DNA from: Clostridium facile
GTDB taxonomy: Bacteria > Bacillota > Clostridia > Oscillospirales > Ruminococcaceae
Length of the DNA stretch: 64,000 bases
Direction: 5' to 3'
Assembly: GCF_014297275.1 (NCBI RefSeq)
Contig: NZ_JACOQK010000001.1
Location: 558,001-622,000 of the forward strand
The notes below the pieces were generated by a model. It saw only the letters and a list, made by a program, of their open reading frames with translations. It made no database searches and had not been told where the DNA came from. The translations under genes were made by a program, and so were the position numbers. Numbering within the stretch: position 1 is the first letter of the stretch; the number at the start of each line of letters is the position of its first letter. Shown piece after piece: positions 8,738-18,302 of the stretch.

Positions 8738-9868
8738 ATGAAACTGGTACATACTTCGGACTGGCATATTGGGCGTTCCTTGAATGGATACAGCCTATTG
8801 GAGGACCAGCGCTATTTTTTATCCCAGCTGGTGGATTTTCTCGTAGAATATAGGGCTGACGCTCTGTTGATTTCGGGGGATTTATATGACCGCGCCATCC
8901 CTTCTGCTCAGGCGGTTCAGCTGGTGGATGAATTTTTGACTGAAGTAGTGTTGCGGCGAAACATTAAAACGTTTATCATTGCTGGAAACCACGATTCACC
9001 CGAGCGCCTTTCGTTCTCCAACCGGTTTTTAGAATCTTCTGGCTTGTATATGCAGGGGAACCTACAACGGGAAATCAAAAAAATTCCCCTTGTCTGTGGG
9101 GATGAAGCAGTCGTTATTTGGATGCTGCCTTATTTCCATCCAGCCCAAGTGCGGGAACTGTATCCGGAAGAAAAGATCATCGGCTACCAGCAAGCTGCGG
9201 AAAAAATTGCTTCTTTGATATCGCCTTCCCCTAATACGCTTAACTTATTGATGGCACACGGCTTTTATTTGAATGGCAGTGCCAAAGATAGCTGCTTATA
9301 CTCCGAGTCGGAATATTCGGTAGGGGGGAGCGATTTAATTGATTTAGGGGTATTTCCCAAGTTTGATTATGTGGCATTAGGGCATCTGCACGCTCCCCAG
9401 TCCGCTGGGGCAAATGGTTTTTACAGCGGTTCCCCTTTGAAATATTCCTTAAGCGAGGAAAAACAAAAAAAAGGGATTGTTTTGCTGGAAATTCAAAATA
9501 AGACCATCCAACAATCCTTGCACTCATTTCAAACCTTGCGGGATGTGCGCAAGATACAGGGAAAATTCCAGGAATTGATGTTGCAGCAATCGGACGATTA
9601 TGTGTTTGTAGAATTGTTGGATCAGAAGTATGTTTTAAACGCAATGGAACAGTTGCGTGTCCGATTTCCCAATATTTTGGGGATGCACTATAGTTCTTTG
9701 GAATACCAGCAGCCTTTATTGGAAGGGGAAGAACCGGCTTTATCCCAATCTCCAAAGGATATTTTAAAAAAATTTTATCTGGAAACAGTAGGGAATGAAA
9801 TGACCCAACAGGAGGAACAATTGGTAGATCAGATACTTCTACAATTAGACCAAGGAGGGAAGCCATGA
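8738..9868 (+). CDS. sbcD: Exonuclease subunit SbcD (Mre11 family)
   Basis: Metallophosphoesterase nuclease subunit of the SbcCD complex, which opens DNA hairpins and processes blocked double-strand ends; 376 residues. Metal-site residues are visible in order: D8 and H10 (SDWHIG), D48 (GDLYD), N84 and H85 (GNHD), H174 (MAHG), H216 and H218 (GHLH). The stop overlaps the sbcC start in an ATGA arrangement, so the two are translationally coupled. A G-rich site precedes the ATG. Confidence 0.95.
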   Translation: MKLVHTSDWHIGRSLNGYSLLEDQRYFLSQLVDFLVEYRADALLISGDLYDRAIPSAQAVQLVDEFLTEVVLRRNIKTFIIAGNHDSPERLSFSNRFLESSGLYMQGNLQREIKKIPLVCGDEAVVIWMLPYFHPAQVRELYPEEKIIGYQQAAEKIASLISPSPNTLNLLMAHGFYLNGSAKDSCLYSESEYSVGGSDLIDLGVFPKFDYVALGHLHAPQSAGANGFYSGSPLKYSLSEEKQKKGIVLLEIQNKTIQQSLHSFQTLRDVRKIQGKFQELMLQQSDDYVFVELLDQKYVLNAMEQLRVRFPNILGMHYSSLEYQQPLLEGEEPALSQSPKDILKKFYLETVGNEMTQQEEQLVDQILLQLDQGGKP

Positions 9869-12714
9869 GATTGTTACAGTTAAGGTTTTCCGCTTTTGGG
9901 CCGTTTCCTACCGAACAAATATTGGATTTTACCAAATTACAGCAAAATGCGCTTTTTCTAGTCACTGGGGATACTGGAGCTGGAAAAACCAGTATTTTTG
10001 ACGCCATTTCTTTTGCACTGTACGGGGAAGTGAATGGAAAACGCAAAGAACCCCGTACCCTAAAAAGTGATTTTGCCCCAAAAGACCGGCTATGCTATGT
10101 GGAGTTCCGGTTTGAATCCCATGGAGAAACCTATCAAATTTATCGGGAACCAGAACAACTTTCCCCAAAACAGAGGGGAAAGGGCTTTGTTACCAGGAAA
10201 CACAAAGCAGAACTGACGTTGCCAGATGGCAAAAAAATAACCGATTTAAAAGAAATTAAGCAAAAAATAGAGCAGGAAATCATCGGGTTGAGCAGCGACC
10301 ATTTTTATAAAATTGTCATGTTGCCACAGGGGCAGTTCCAAAAGCTGCTTACCGAAAAAAACACTGACAAGCTGGCTACCTTCCGTACCATATTTGGTAC
10401 AGAGTATTTCCAAAAGGTAACCGACGCATTTTATTCTTCTACCAAATCGGTGGAACAGGAAAACCGGCTATTAATCCAGCAGAATCAAAACCTGCGTTCT
10501 AAAATCCATATTGTGGATTCCGCTTTGGAACAGGAACTCCATTCAGAATTCCCGGATGACACAGCCTGCTTGAAGCTGTTACAGCAGCAGAACCAGCGGA
10601 TGGAACAGGAACTACAACAGTTAGAACGAAACATTCAGCAAAAGGAAACCGAATTCCAGCAAGCTGCGAACCAACTAACTCATCAACGGGAATTGCACCA
10701 ACAGCAGGAGCGCCTTCAGAAATTTCAGGGGAAACAAAACCAGCTGGAAGCGCAACAGGCGGAAATAGCTGCACAAAAGCAGTTTTTGCAGCAGCTCAAA
10801 CAGGTGGAACAAATTCGGGGGATGGAACAGCAGCTGCGGGATGTTGAAAAAATGTTCCTGGAGGGACAAAACAGGAAAAACGAATTGCAACAGCAATTGC
10901 AGCAAGTGCGCCAATCCAAGCAGGAATTATACCATCAACAGGAACAACTGTATGCCCAGGCGGAAGGGATGGAGCGGGCACAACAGCAATTGGATTCCTT
11001 GCGGCAGCTTTTCCCGTTGGTGGAGCAGTTGGAAACATTCCAGCAAAAACAGATGGAATTGGAGCAAAGTATTTCCTGGACGGAACAGGCGGTGGAGCGG
11101 CAGCGGATGGTTGTGGAGTCCACCCAGTTGCAGGAACTTTTCCGTTTGATGCAAACAACGGAGCAAAAAAGAGGGGAGCTGGAACAAAAGGAAACCGAAT
11201 ACCAACAAGGTTGTAAACGATATTTTGAAGCACAGGCCTTTTTGCTTGGGGAACAGCTTCAACCAGGGCAGCCCTGTCCAGTATGTGGTTCTCGGGAACA
11301 TCCTTGCCCAGCGCCGGGAGGAGAGGAGCAAATTGTTTCTTACCAGGAGGTTTTATCCCTACAACACCAGCGGGATGAAGTCCAAACCCAATTGTTACAG
11401 CTGGAGCAGCAGTTGGAGGCAAAACAACAGCAATTATCCGATTGGAAGATTGACACACCTGATTTTCAGGAACAACTGGAACAGAGGATAGCCCAATTAA
11501 AAGAAATCCTTCAAACGTCTTTGGAAGGATGGGATTCGGAAGAACCCTATCAAGAAAAGTTGCGGAGGCTAAACTCCCAACTGGAACAAACTACAGAATA
11601 TTTGATTCCATTACGGGAGAAAATCCGGCAGGAGGATGGGACGTTGCCCACGCTGGAAGGAATCCAACAATCGGTTTCCCAATTAGAATTAAAATTGTCT
11701 CAGTACCGTTCTCAGCGGGAGTCCTGTGAACAGCAGGAAACCCAGCTTCAAACCCAGTTTAGCCAGTTGGAGGGGCAAATCATCCAACTGGAACAGGAAT
11801 TGGAACAGAAAAAACAACAAAAAGGCCAATTGGAAGGGCACTTTACTCAATTCTTGCAGCAGTCCCATTTGAAAGAACAGGAATATCAGACATTGGTGGT
11901 ACAATTGGAACAAATTCCTCAATTGGAAGCAGATATCCGTTCTTATGAAACCGAGTGCAGCAACGTACAGGCTGTGTTGCAGGAGCTTGCGCTGCAATTG
12001 AATGGACAGGAGCTATTACAGCTGTCCGTATTGGAACAGAAACAGCAGCAGCTTCAAGAGGAAAAACAGAGGTTGACCAAGGAGCGGGAACAGTTGCTGC
12101 AACAGTTCCATCAGAATGTATCCTGCGAGGAAGAATATCGGGCACATTTGGAGAAAATCCAACAGTTAACCGAGAAATACGGAATTTTAAAAAAGTTGTC
12201 CGATTTGACCAAAGGTACCACCAAACGGATGGGATTTGAAAAATATGTACTGGCATTTTATTTTGATAGGATTATCTCCCGCGCAAACCTGCGTTTTGAC
12301 CAGATGACCAATGGAAGATACCGCATGGAACGGATGAAAGGCCAGACAGATGGTTTTGATATTCAGGTAATGGATTTTTACACCGGGCAAACCCGGCATA
12401 TCAGTACATTGTCCGGCGGGGAAACCTTTCTGGCATCGTTGGCCCTCTCGTTAGGGTTGGCGGACATTATTATGCAGCAAAACGGTGGAATTCAGCTCAA
12501 CACCATGTTTGTTGACGAGGGGTTTGGCAGTTTGGATTCTGACGCTTTACGCCAGGCAATCCATTGTTTTACCCAGTTAAACCAGGGAAACCGGATGGTG
12601 GGAATTATCTCCCATGTGCCAGAATTGCGGGAACAGATTGCTAATCAGTTTGTGGTGGAAAAAAATACGGCCGGTTCTGGCAGCAAGGTTTTTTTGAAGC
12701 AGGCAAACCAATAA
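9865..12714 (+). CDS. sbcC: SMC-like ATPase SbcC (Rad50 family)
   Basis: ATPase and DNA-tethering subunit of SbcCD, 949 residues. The Walker A motif GDTGAGKT is at 35-42. Long Gln/Glu-rich coiled-coil arms run from about 180 to 470 and 490 to 780, with the zinc-hook CPVC at 471-474 at their apex. The ABC signature LSGGE starts at 849 and Walker B MFVDEG at 881-886. All parts needed for activity are present. The arms are very rich in glutamine, which produces many spurious antisense frames. Cotranscribed with sbcD and probably with the following patatin gene. Confidence 0.95.
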   Translation: MRLLQLRFSAFGPFPTEQILDFTKLQQNALFLVTGDTGAGKTSIFDAISFALYGEVNGKRKEPRTLKSDFAPKDRLCYVEFRFESHGETYQIYREPEQLSPKQRGKGFVTRKHKAELTLPDGKKITDLKEIKQKIEQEIIGLSSDHFYKIVMLPQGQFQKLLTEKNTDKLATFRTIFGTEYFQKVTDAFYSSTKSVEQENRLLIQQNQNLRSKIHIVDSALEQELHSEFPDDTACLKLLQQQNQRMEQELQQLERNIQQKETEFQQAANQLTHQRELHQQQERLQKFQGKQNQLEAQQAEIAAQKQFLQQLKQVEQIRGMEQQLRDVEKMFLEGQNRKNELQQQLQQVRQSKQELYHQQEQLYAQAEGMERAQQQLDSLRQLFPLVEQLETFQQKQMELEQSISWTEQAVERQRMVVESTQLQELFRLMQTTEQKRGELEQKETEYQQGCKRYFEAQAFLLGEQLQPGQPCPVCGSREHPCPAPGGEEQIVSYQEVLSLQHQRDEVQTQLLQLEQQLEAKQQQLSDWKIDTPDFQEQLEQRIAQLKEILQTSLEGWDSEEPYQEKLRRLNSQLEQTTEYLIPLREKIRQEDGTLPTLEGIQQSVSQLELKLSQYRSQRESCEQQETQLQTQFSQLEGQIIQLEQELEQKKQQKGQLEGHFTQFLQQSHLKEQEYQTLVVQLEQIPQLEADIRSYETECSNVQAVLQELALQLNGQELLQLSVLEQKQQQLQEEKQRLTKEREQLLQQFHQNVSCEEEYRAHLEKIQQLTEKYGILKKLSDLTKGTTKRMGFEKYVLAFYFDRIISRANLRFDQMTNGRYRMERMKGQTDGFDIQVMDFYTGQTRHISTLSGGETFLASLALSLGLADIIMQQNGGIQLNTMFVDEGFGSLDSDALRQAIHCFTQLNQGNRMVGIISHVPELREQIANQFVVEKNTAGSGSKVFLKQANQ

Positions 12715-12733
12715 ATGAAATGGAAAGAAGTGA

Positions 12734-13606
12734 ATGAAAATGGCTGGTTTAGTAGTGGAGGGCGGTGCGATGCGCGGCCTGTATACCGATGGCGTGCTAG
12801 ACGCGCTGTTGGATTATAAGATTATGTTTCCCTATGTAATAGGGGTATCCGCAGGGATCAGTAACGCCTATTCCTATGTGTCCAAACAGCGGGGCAGAAA
12901 CTGGGAAATCATTGAAAAATACCGCAACGATAAACGGTATTTTAGTATCCGCAATTATTTTAAGGAAAAAAGTATTTTTGGGATGAATTTTATTTATGAC
13001 GAAATTCCAAATCAGCTTATCCCATACGATTACCAAGCATTAAAAGCCTACCAGGGCAAATTACTGGCTGGGGTGACCAATGTAAAAACAGGGAAAGTGG
13101 AGTATTTTGATCAGTATTCGGCAGACCGCCAGTTTACCATACTGCGGGCCACCTGCGCTCTGCCATTATTTTTCCCTGTCATCCAGTTAAACGGCAACGG
13201 CTATTACGATGGCGGGATGGCGGACCCAATCCCCATCCGGAAATCCATTGCAGATGGAAATCCGAAAAACCTGATTGTTTTAACCAGGGAGGTTGGCTAC
13301 CAGAAAACAGCCGGGAAATCCACCCGGCTTTCCGCAAAGCTTATCCGCAAAAAATTCCCCGCATTGGAACCAATTGTGCTGAACCGGCATATTGCCTACA
13401 ACGAAACAGTAGCCTATTGTGAGCAGTTGGAGCAGGAAGGGAAAGCGATTTTGCTTCGACCAGCTGCTGAAGTAAATGTTGGGCGGTTTGAGAAGGATAT
13501 CCCTACTTTAAAACGGCTATATGAAGCGGGTTATCAAGATACAGTGGCAAAGATAGACCAAATTCGGGAATTTTTGCAAGAAGAAACCCTTTCCGCAAAA
13601 AATTGA
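12734..13606 (+). CDS. Patatin-like phospholipase (YjjU type)
   Basis: Predicted cytoplasmic serine acyl hydrolase, 290 residues, resembling the RssA/YjjU branch of bacterial patatins. Visible are the oxyanion-hole motif GGAMRG (10-15), the nucleophile motif GVSAG with Ser39, and the catalytic Asp159 in the motif DGG. No signal peptide is evident. It begins 19 bp after sbcC without an intervening promoter, so it is likely in the same transcript; no functional link to SbcCD is known to me. A second ATG two codons downstream (12740) is an alternative start. The substrate cannot be inferred. Confidence 0.85.
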   Translation: MKMAGLVVEGGAMRGLYTDGVLDALLDYKIMFPYVIGVSAGISNAYSYVSKQRGRNWEIIEKYRNDKRYFSIRNYFKEKSIFGMNFIYDEIPNQLIPYDYQALKAYQGKLLAGVTNVKTGKVEYFDQYSADRQFTILRATCALPLFFPVIQLNGNGYYDGGMADPIPIRKSIADGNPKNLIVLTREVGYQKTAGKSTRLSAKLIRKKFPALEPIVLNRHIAYNETVAYCEQLEQEGKAILLRPAAEVNVGRFEKDIPTLKRLYEAGYQDTVAKIDQIREFLQEETLSAKN

Positions 13607-13631
13607 TGGATACGGAGAATTTTGTCAATAT

Positions 13632-13655
13632 CAACTACATTTTAAGTTGTTTTTT
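13632..13655 (+). terminator. Weak terminator after the patatin gene
   Basis: A short stem, CAACT (13632-13636) with AGTTG (13645-13649), is followed by a six-T run. The stem is only 5 bp, so efficiency is doubtful. Confidence 0.45.
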
Positions 13656-13750
13656 GGATAAATATACAATGTTTTCATTTTTAAGATACAATTTTTTTAG
13701 AAAAACTCTGGATTGAATGTACAAATTTATGGATTTTATCCGTCAAATAC

Positions 13751-13779
13751 TTGTATAAATCTAAAAAATATGGTAAAAT
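13751..13779 (+). promoter_or_regulatory. purB promoter
   Basis: TTGTAT (13751-13756) and TAAAAT (13774-13779) are spaced by 17 bp, about 120 bp before purB, so the transcript should have a leader of about 115 nt. Confidence 0.6.
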
Positions 13780-13829
13780 ATCATAGTTAGTGTGGAATGA
13801 AATTTTATGTGTAGTTTCACATCACGAAA

Positions 13830-13866
13830 ACCGCACGCCTCCATTGACAGGCTGCGGGGTTCTACT
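13830..13866 (+). other. GC-rich hairpin in the purB leader
   Basis: In an otherwise AT-rich leader, AACCGCA-c-GCCT pairs with AGGC-TGCGG-g-GTT around an 8-nt loop, a stem of about 11 bp with one bulge on each side. No T-tract follows. It does not match the purine (guanine/adenine) or PRPP riboswitch consensus as I know them. It may be a regulatory RNA element or a 5' stabiliser. Confidence 0.4.
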
Positions 13867-13899
13867 GAAATAAAGCATTTTTTATAAGGAGGCAAATCA

Positions 13900-15333
13900 A
13901 TGGGTCGAGACGTATATGAAAGTCCATTTTGTACTCGGTATGCCAGCAAAGAGATGCAGCATATTTTTTCGCCGGATATGAAGTTTAAAACTTGGCGTAA
14001 ATTATGGGTTGCCCTTGCTAGAGCGGAGCACAATTTGGGCTTGCCTGTATCGGAAGAACAGGTAAAAGAGCTGGAAGCCCATGTGGATACGATTAACTAC
14101 GAAGTAGCAGAACAGCGTGAAAAACTGGTTCGCCATGATGTTATGTCCCATGTGTACGCCTATGGTGAGCAATGCCCAAATGCAAAAGGGATTATCCATC
14201 TTGGCGCGACTTCCTGCTATGTCGGCGATAATACCGATGTCATCATTATGAGGGAAGCCCTGTATGTGGTAAAACGCAAACTGGTCAATGTCATCGCAAA
14301 ATTGGCAAAGTTCGCGAACCAGTATAAGGACATGCCTTGCTTGGCTTATACCCACCTTCAGCCAGCCCAGCTGACTACTGTTGGGAAACGGGCTACCCTT
14401 TGGATGAACGAACTGCTCATGGACCTGGAAGAACTGGAATTTCGGATTAAAAACCTGAAATTGCTGGGCTCTAAAGGTACCACAGGCACCCAGGCAAGCT
14501 TTGTAGAATTGTTTGACGGCGATACGGATAAAATCAAGGCTTTGGAACAGTCTATTGCAGAAGAAATGGGCTTTTCCGGCGTGGTTCCAGTATCCGGCCA
14601 AACTTATTCTAGAAAAGTGGATTACAACATTGTTTCCACTTTAAGCGCGATTGCACAATCCGCTATGAAATTTAGTAACGATTTAAGAATCCTACAAAAT
14701 TTCAAAGAAATGGAAGAACCTTTTGAAACTAACCAGATTGGTTCCTCTGCCATGCCATATAAGCGCAACCCAATGCGCAGCGAAAGAATTACTTCTTTGG
14801 CAAGATATGTCATGATTGATGCGTTGAACCCGGCGTTTACCGCTGGTACCCAGTGGTTTGAAAGAACTTTGGATGACAGCGCCAATAAACGTATTGCTGT
14901 TGCAGAAGCATTTTTGGGGATAGACGCGATCCTAAACATTCTGTTAAACATAACAGACGGTTTGGTTGTTTACCCAAAAGTAATCCATCAACGTGTGATG
15001 AAAGAATTGCCATTTATGGCAACCGAAAACATTATGATGGAAGCGGTGAAAAAAGGTGGAGACCGTCAGGAGCTGCATGAAAAACTTCGCCAACACTCCA
15101 TTGCTGCTGGTAAAGTAGTGAAAGAGCAGGGCGGGGAAAATGATTTGATTGAACGGGTTTGTGCGGACCCTTCCTTCAACCTCTCCTATGACGAAATCCA
15201 TGCCATCTTAAAACCAATTAACTTTGTTGGACGCAGTGTAGAACAGGTTACCGAGTTCCTGCAAGAATGTGTACAGCCTGTTTTGGATGCCAATAAGGAT
15301 GTTTTGGGTGAAAATGCAGAATTAACTGTATAA
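13900..15333 (+). CDS. purB: Adenylosuccinate lyase
   Basis: Catalyses two steps of purine synthesis: SAICAR to AICAR plus fumarate, and adenylosuccinate to AMP plus fumarate. Length is 477 residues. Fumarase/aspartase-superfamily signatures include the catalytic-histidine segment THLQPAQ (His152) and the flexible loop GSSAMPYKRNP (281-291) carrying the catalytic serine. AAGGAGG precedes the ATG. It stands apart from other pur genes; secD begins 41 bp later with no visible terminator between them. Confidence 0.95.
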   Translation: MGRDVYESPFCTRYASKEMQHIFSPDMKFKTWRKLWVALARAEHNLGLPVSEEQVKELEAHVDTINYEVAEQREKLVRHDVMSHVYAYGEQCPNAKGIIHLGATSCYVGDNTDVIIMREALYVVKRKLVNVIAKLAKFANQYKDMPCLAYTHLQPAQLTTVGKRATLWMNELLMDLEELEFRIKNLKLLGSKGTTGTQASFVELFDGDTDKIKALEQSIAEEMGFSGVVPVSGQTYSRKVDYNIVSTLSAIAQSAMKFSNDLRILQNFKEMEEPFETNQIGSSAMPYKRNPMRSERITSLARYVMIDALNPAFTAGTQWFERTLDDSANKRIAVAEAFLGIDAILNILLNITDGLVVYPKVIHQRVMKELPFMATENIMMEAVKKGGDRQELHEKLRQHSIAAGKVVKEQGGENDLIERVCADPSFNLSYDEIHAILKPINFVGRSVEQVTEFLQECVQPVLDANKDVLGENAELTV

Positions 15334-15374
15334 CAATTTACTAACTAATTTTAATTTATTGGAGGAAACAATCC

Positions 15375-16787
15375 ATGAAACGTAAGGGAAAACCAACGTT
15401 TTTCATCGTTTTAGTGCTGATTATCATCTTTGCGGTGGTAACAGCATTTGGTGTAAAAACGAGATGGGGCGACAATACCACTACTTACATCAAAGGCTTA
15501 CAGGATATCCGTTGGGGCATTGATATCCGAGGAGGGGTAGACGTTACATTTGCTCCACCAGAAGATGTAACAGATGTAACCGAAGAACAAATGAATGCTG
15601 CTGAAGCAGTGATCAAACAGCGTTTGCTGGCACAAAATATCACTGACAGTGAAGTTTATACCGACCAAAATAAACACAGAATCATTGTCCGTTTCCCATG
15701 GCCTGCTGACGAAGAGGATTTTGATGCCCAGGCAGCAATTGAAACATTGGGTGAAACCGCTGAATTGACCTTCCGTGAAGGGAAGGAGACCGATAGCGAA
15801 GGCGCTCCATCCGGTACAACAGCGGAAAATATTATTTTAACTGGTTCAGATGTAAAAGAAGCAAAAGCTGTTTATGGCTCTACTTCTGGTTCCAGTTCCC
15901 AACAGCAGTATCAGGTTAGCTTGGAGTTGACCGATGAAGGTGCGGAGAAATTTTCTGATGCCACTGGCAAGTTATACGCTTCCAATGGTACCATTTCCAT
16001 CTGGATGGATGATACTATGATTTCCGCTCCAACAGTAAACGCACAAATTACAGATGGTAAAGCAGTAATTACCGGTAACTTTACGGCGGAATCCGCTTCT
16101 GAATTGGCAGATAAAATCAACGGCGGTGCGCTGCCATTTAAACTGGAAACACAGAGTTATAACTCCATTTCTCCAACCTTAGGCTTACAGGCTAGAGATA
16201 TGATGGCGATTGCAGGTATTATTGCGTTTGCAGTAATTGCATTGTTTATGATTATAATGTATCGTCTGCCAGGTGCAGTAGCGTCTATCGCGCTGATTGG
16301 GCAGGTAACCTTGTCCTTGGCGGCAATTTCTGGTTTCTTTGCGCCGTTCCCAAGCTTTACCCTAACGTTACCTGGTATCGCCGGTATCATCCTGGGTGTT
16401 GGTATGGGCGTAGACGCAAACGTTCTGATCGCTACCCGTATCCGGGAAGAACTACATAATGGAAAATCCATTGACGCTGCGATCGACACTGGTTACAAAC
16501 GTGGCTTGACCGCCGTAGTAGATGGTAACTTGACCACTGTATTAATCGCGATTATCTTGATGGGTGCGTTTGGTACACCGGATAGTATCTTCTCTAAGAT
16601 CTTACATCCAATCTTCTTTATGTTTGGATCTTCTACTGAAGGAACTATCTACTCCTTCGGATTTACTTTGCTGGTAAGCATTATCGGTAACTTTATTATG
16701 GGCGTTGGAGCTTCCAAATTGATGATAAAATCATTGTCTAAATTTAAGTGCTTCCGCAATCCTAAATTATATGGAGGTGCTAAATAA
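15375..16787 (+). CDS. secD: Protein translocase subunit SecD
   Basis: Membrane component that uses the proton-motive force to help pull secreted proteins through SecYEG. Length is 470 residues: an N-terminal membrane helix (about 9-27), the GIDIRGGVDV motif after it, a large extracytoplasmic P1 domain, and five C-terminal helices with the RND-type segment GVGMGVDANVLIATRIREE. The stop overlaps the secF start (TAATG), indicating coupled translation. A GGAGG site precedes the ATG. Confidence 0.96.
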   Translation: MKRKGKPTFFIVLVLIIIFAVVTAFGVKTRWGDNTTTYIKGLQDIRWGIDIRGGVDVTFAPPEDVTDVTEEQMNAAEAVIKQRLLAQNITDSEVYTDQNKHRIIVRFPWPADEEDFDAQAAIETLGETAELTFREGKETDSEGAPSGTTAENIILTGSDVKEAKAVYGSTSGSSSQQQYQVSLELTDEGAEKFSDATGKLYASNGTISIWMDDTMISAPTVNAQITDGKAVITGNFTAESASELADKINGGALPFKLETQSYNSISPTLGLQARDMMAIAGIIAFAVIALFMIIMYRLPGAVASIALIGQVTLSLAAISGFFAPFPSFTLTLPGIAGIILGVGMGVDANVLIATRIREELHNGKSIDAAIDTGYKRGLTAVVDGNLTTVLIAIILMGAFGTPDSIFSKILHPIFFMFGSSTEGTIYSFGFTLLVSIIGNFIMGVGASKLMIKSLSKFKCFRNPKLYGGAK

Positions 16788-17890
16788 TGAAAACTCCAAA
16801 TATAGATTTTGTCGGAAAACGTAAGATTTTCTTTTCCATTTCCATTGCAATCATCGCAATTACAATTATTTGTGCATTTATCCTTGGGGTAAATGTGGAT
16901 ATTAAATTTAAAGGCGGTACCATCCTCACCTATCCTTGCTCTGGTGAGATAGATACCAAAGCAGTAGAAAGCACGATTGAGGAACAATTGGGAATCAATG
17001 TTTCCATCCAAACATCTACAGATTCTACTGGTAACCCAAATATGGTTGTTACATTATCCGAAAGCAAAGACCTTTCGATTGAAACAACCAATGCTTTGTC
17101 CGAAAAATTGGAAGAAACTTATCCAGATAATTTCCAATTTGAGGACGCCGCAACCGAAGTTACGGTAAGCAGCGTTAATCCTCAAACAGGGACAGAGTTC
17201 TTCTTTAAATGCCTGGTAGCAATTATATTTGCATTTATTGTGTTGGTTATCTACACTGCATTCCGTTTCCGTAAAATTGGTGGTATTTCCGCCGGTTGTA
17301 TGGCAATTATTGCATTGGCGCATGACGTAATGTTTATCTTTGCGACCTTTGTATTCTTCCGCTTACCAATCAACGATAACTTTATGGCGGTTGTATTAAC
17401 GATTTTGGGTTACTCCATCAACAACACCGTTGTTATCTATGACCGTATTCGTGAAAACAGACAGATTATGGGCGAGCATGTACCAACCAGGGAACTGGTA
17501 AACAAAAGTATCAACCAGACACTGTCTCGTTCTATCAATACAACATTAACCACAGTTTTGGCATTGCTGGTAATCCTGATTGTATCCTTGGCATTTGGTA
17601 TTGATACCTTGATTAGCTTCGTATTGCCTCTGGTTATCGCAATGATTGCTGGTGCATACTCCTCTGTATGTATTTCTGGTCCATTGTGGGTTCTTTGGAA
17701 AGACCGTCCAAAAAAAGAGGTTGATCCTGAAAAAGAACAAAGAAAATTAGAAGCGCAAAAAGAAAAAGAACGTGAGCAAAGAGCAAAAGAAAAAGCCAAA
17801 AGACAGGCAGAAGCGAAGAAAATCGCTGACAAGAAAAAAGCAGAACGCTTAAAAGAAAAAGAACAGGAACAAAAAGAAGCAAATGAATAA
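16787..17890 (+). CDS. secF: Protein translocase subunit SecF
   Basis: Partner of SecD, 367 residues. It has an N-terminal helix (about 13-32), the VDIKFKGGT motif, a periplasmic-type domain, and a C-terminal bundle with the segment YSINNTVVIYDRIREN. The last 60 or so residues are an unusual, almost uninterrupted Lys/Glu/Ala/Arg tail after the final helix, predicted to be cytoplasmic and helical. Given the number of very large secreted proteins in this window, a full SecDF is consistent with heavy secretion. Confidence 0.95.
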   Translation: MKTPNIDFVGKRKIFFSISIAIIAITIICAFILGVNVDIKFKGGTILTYPCSGEIDTKAVESTIEEQLGINVSIQTSTDSTGNPNMVVTLSESKDLSIETTNALSEKLEETYPDNFQFEDAATEVTVSSVNPQTGTEFFFKCLVAIIFAFIVLVIYTAFRFRKIGGISAGCMAIIALAHDVMFIFATFVFFRLPINDNFMAVVLTILGYSINNTVVIYDRIRENRQIMGEHVPTRELVNKSINQTLSRSINTTLTTVLALLVILIVSLAFGIDTLISFVLPLVIAMIAGAYSSVCISGPLWVLWKDRPKKEVDPEKEQRKLEAQKEKEREQRAKEKAKRQAEAKKIADKKKAERLKEKEQEQKEANE

Positions 17891-17929
17891 TTGTTTGTAG
17901 TCCTGTTACGAAGCAAATAAACTATTACT

Positions 17930-17964
17930 AAAATCCCCCTGTATAGATGATACAGGGGGATTTT
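17930..17964 (+). terminator. Strong terminator after secF
   Basis: A perfect 15-bp stem (17930-17944 with 17950-17964) has a 5-nt loop. It begins with AAAA and ends with TTTT, so it could act on both strands. Confidence 0.9.
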
Positions 17965-18302
17965 AACATATTTTATAAAAATATTCATAGTTATATCAAA
18001 AATCATCAAAAACAAATAAAAGTCCTATTAAATTGGATCCATCTATTTATGTAAGAAGTTATTGTAACTTTTACAAAAATATTCTTGGATGAATCAGAAT
18101 AATTCTTTTATAAATTGGTTTTGAAAATTATATAGTTGATATGATTTTCTAAGAATAAATGTTGGTGTTAATTGATTGTTTACTGTAATGATTGATATCA
18201 TTGCTCTAAAATTTTGCAATCTAGTTGTTGAGTTCTAGATTATTTTTTATTATAATGCTGGAAGAAGCGATAAACCAATCATTTAATGGAGGGATTCAAA
18301 TA
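17965..18302. other. AT-rich intergenic region with a plus-strand promoter
   Basis: No gene is seen in these 338 bases. A good promoter on the plus strand, TTGAGT (18228-18233) to TATAAT (18251-18256) with 17-bp spacing, is followed by a ribosome-binding-site-like GGAGGG near 18288, but no start codon or sensible frame follows. It points into the 3' end of the minus-strand acetyltransferase gene. Confidence 0.45.

Noticed and set aside
10796..11458. Several long minus-strand frames in sbcC
   Set aside because: They arise from the Gln/Glu-rich coiled-coil coding sequence, which gives Pro/Leu/Cys-rich antisense frames.
13800..13890. Purine or PRPP riboswitch before purB
   Set aside because: The conserved core sequences of these riboswitches are not present.
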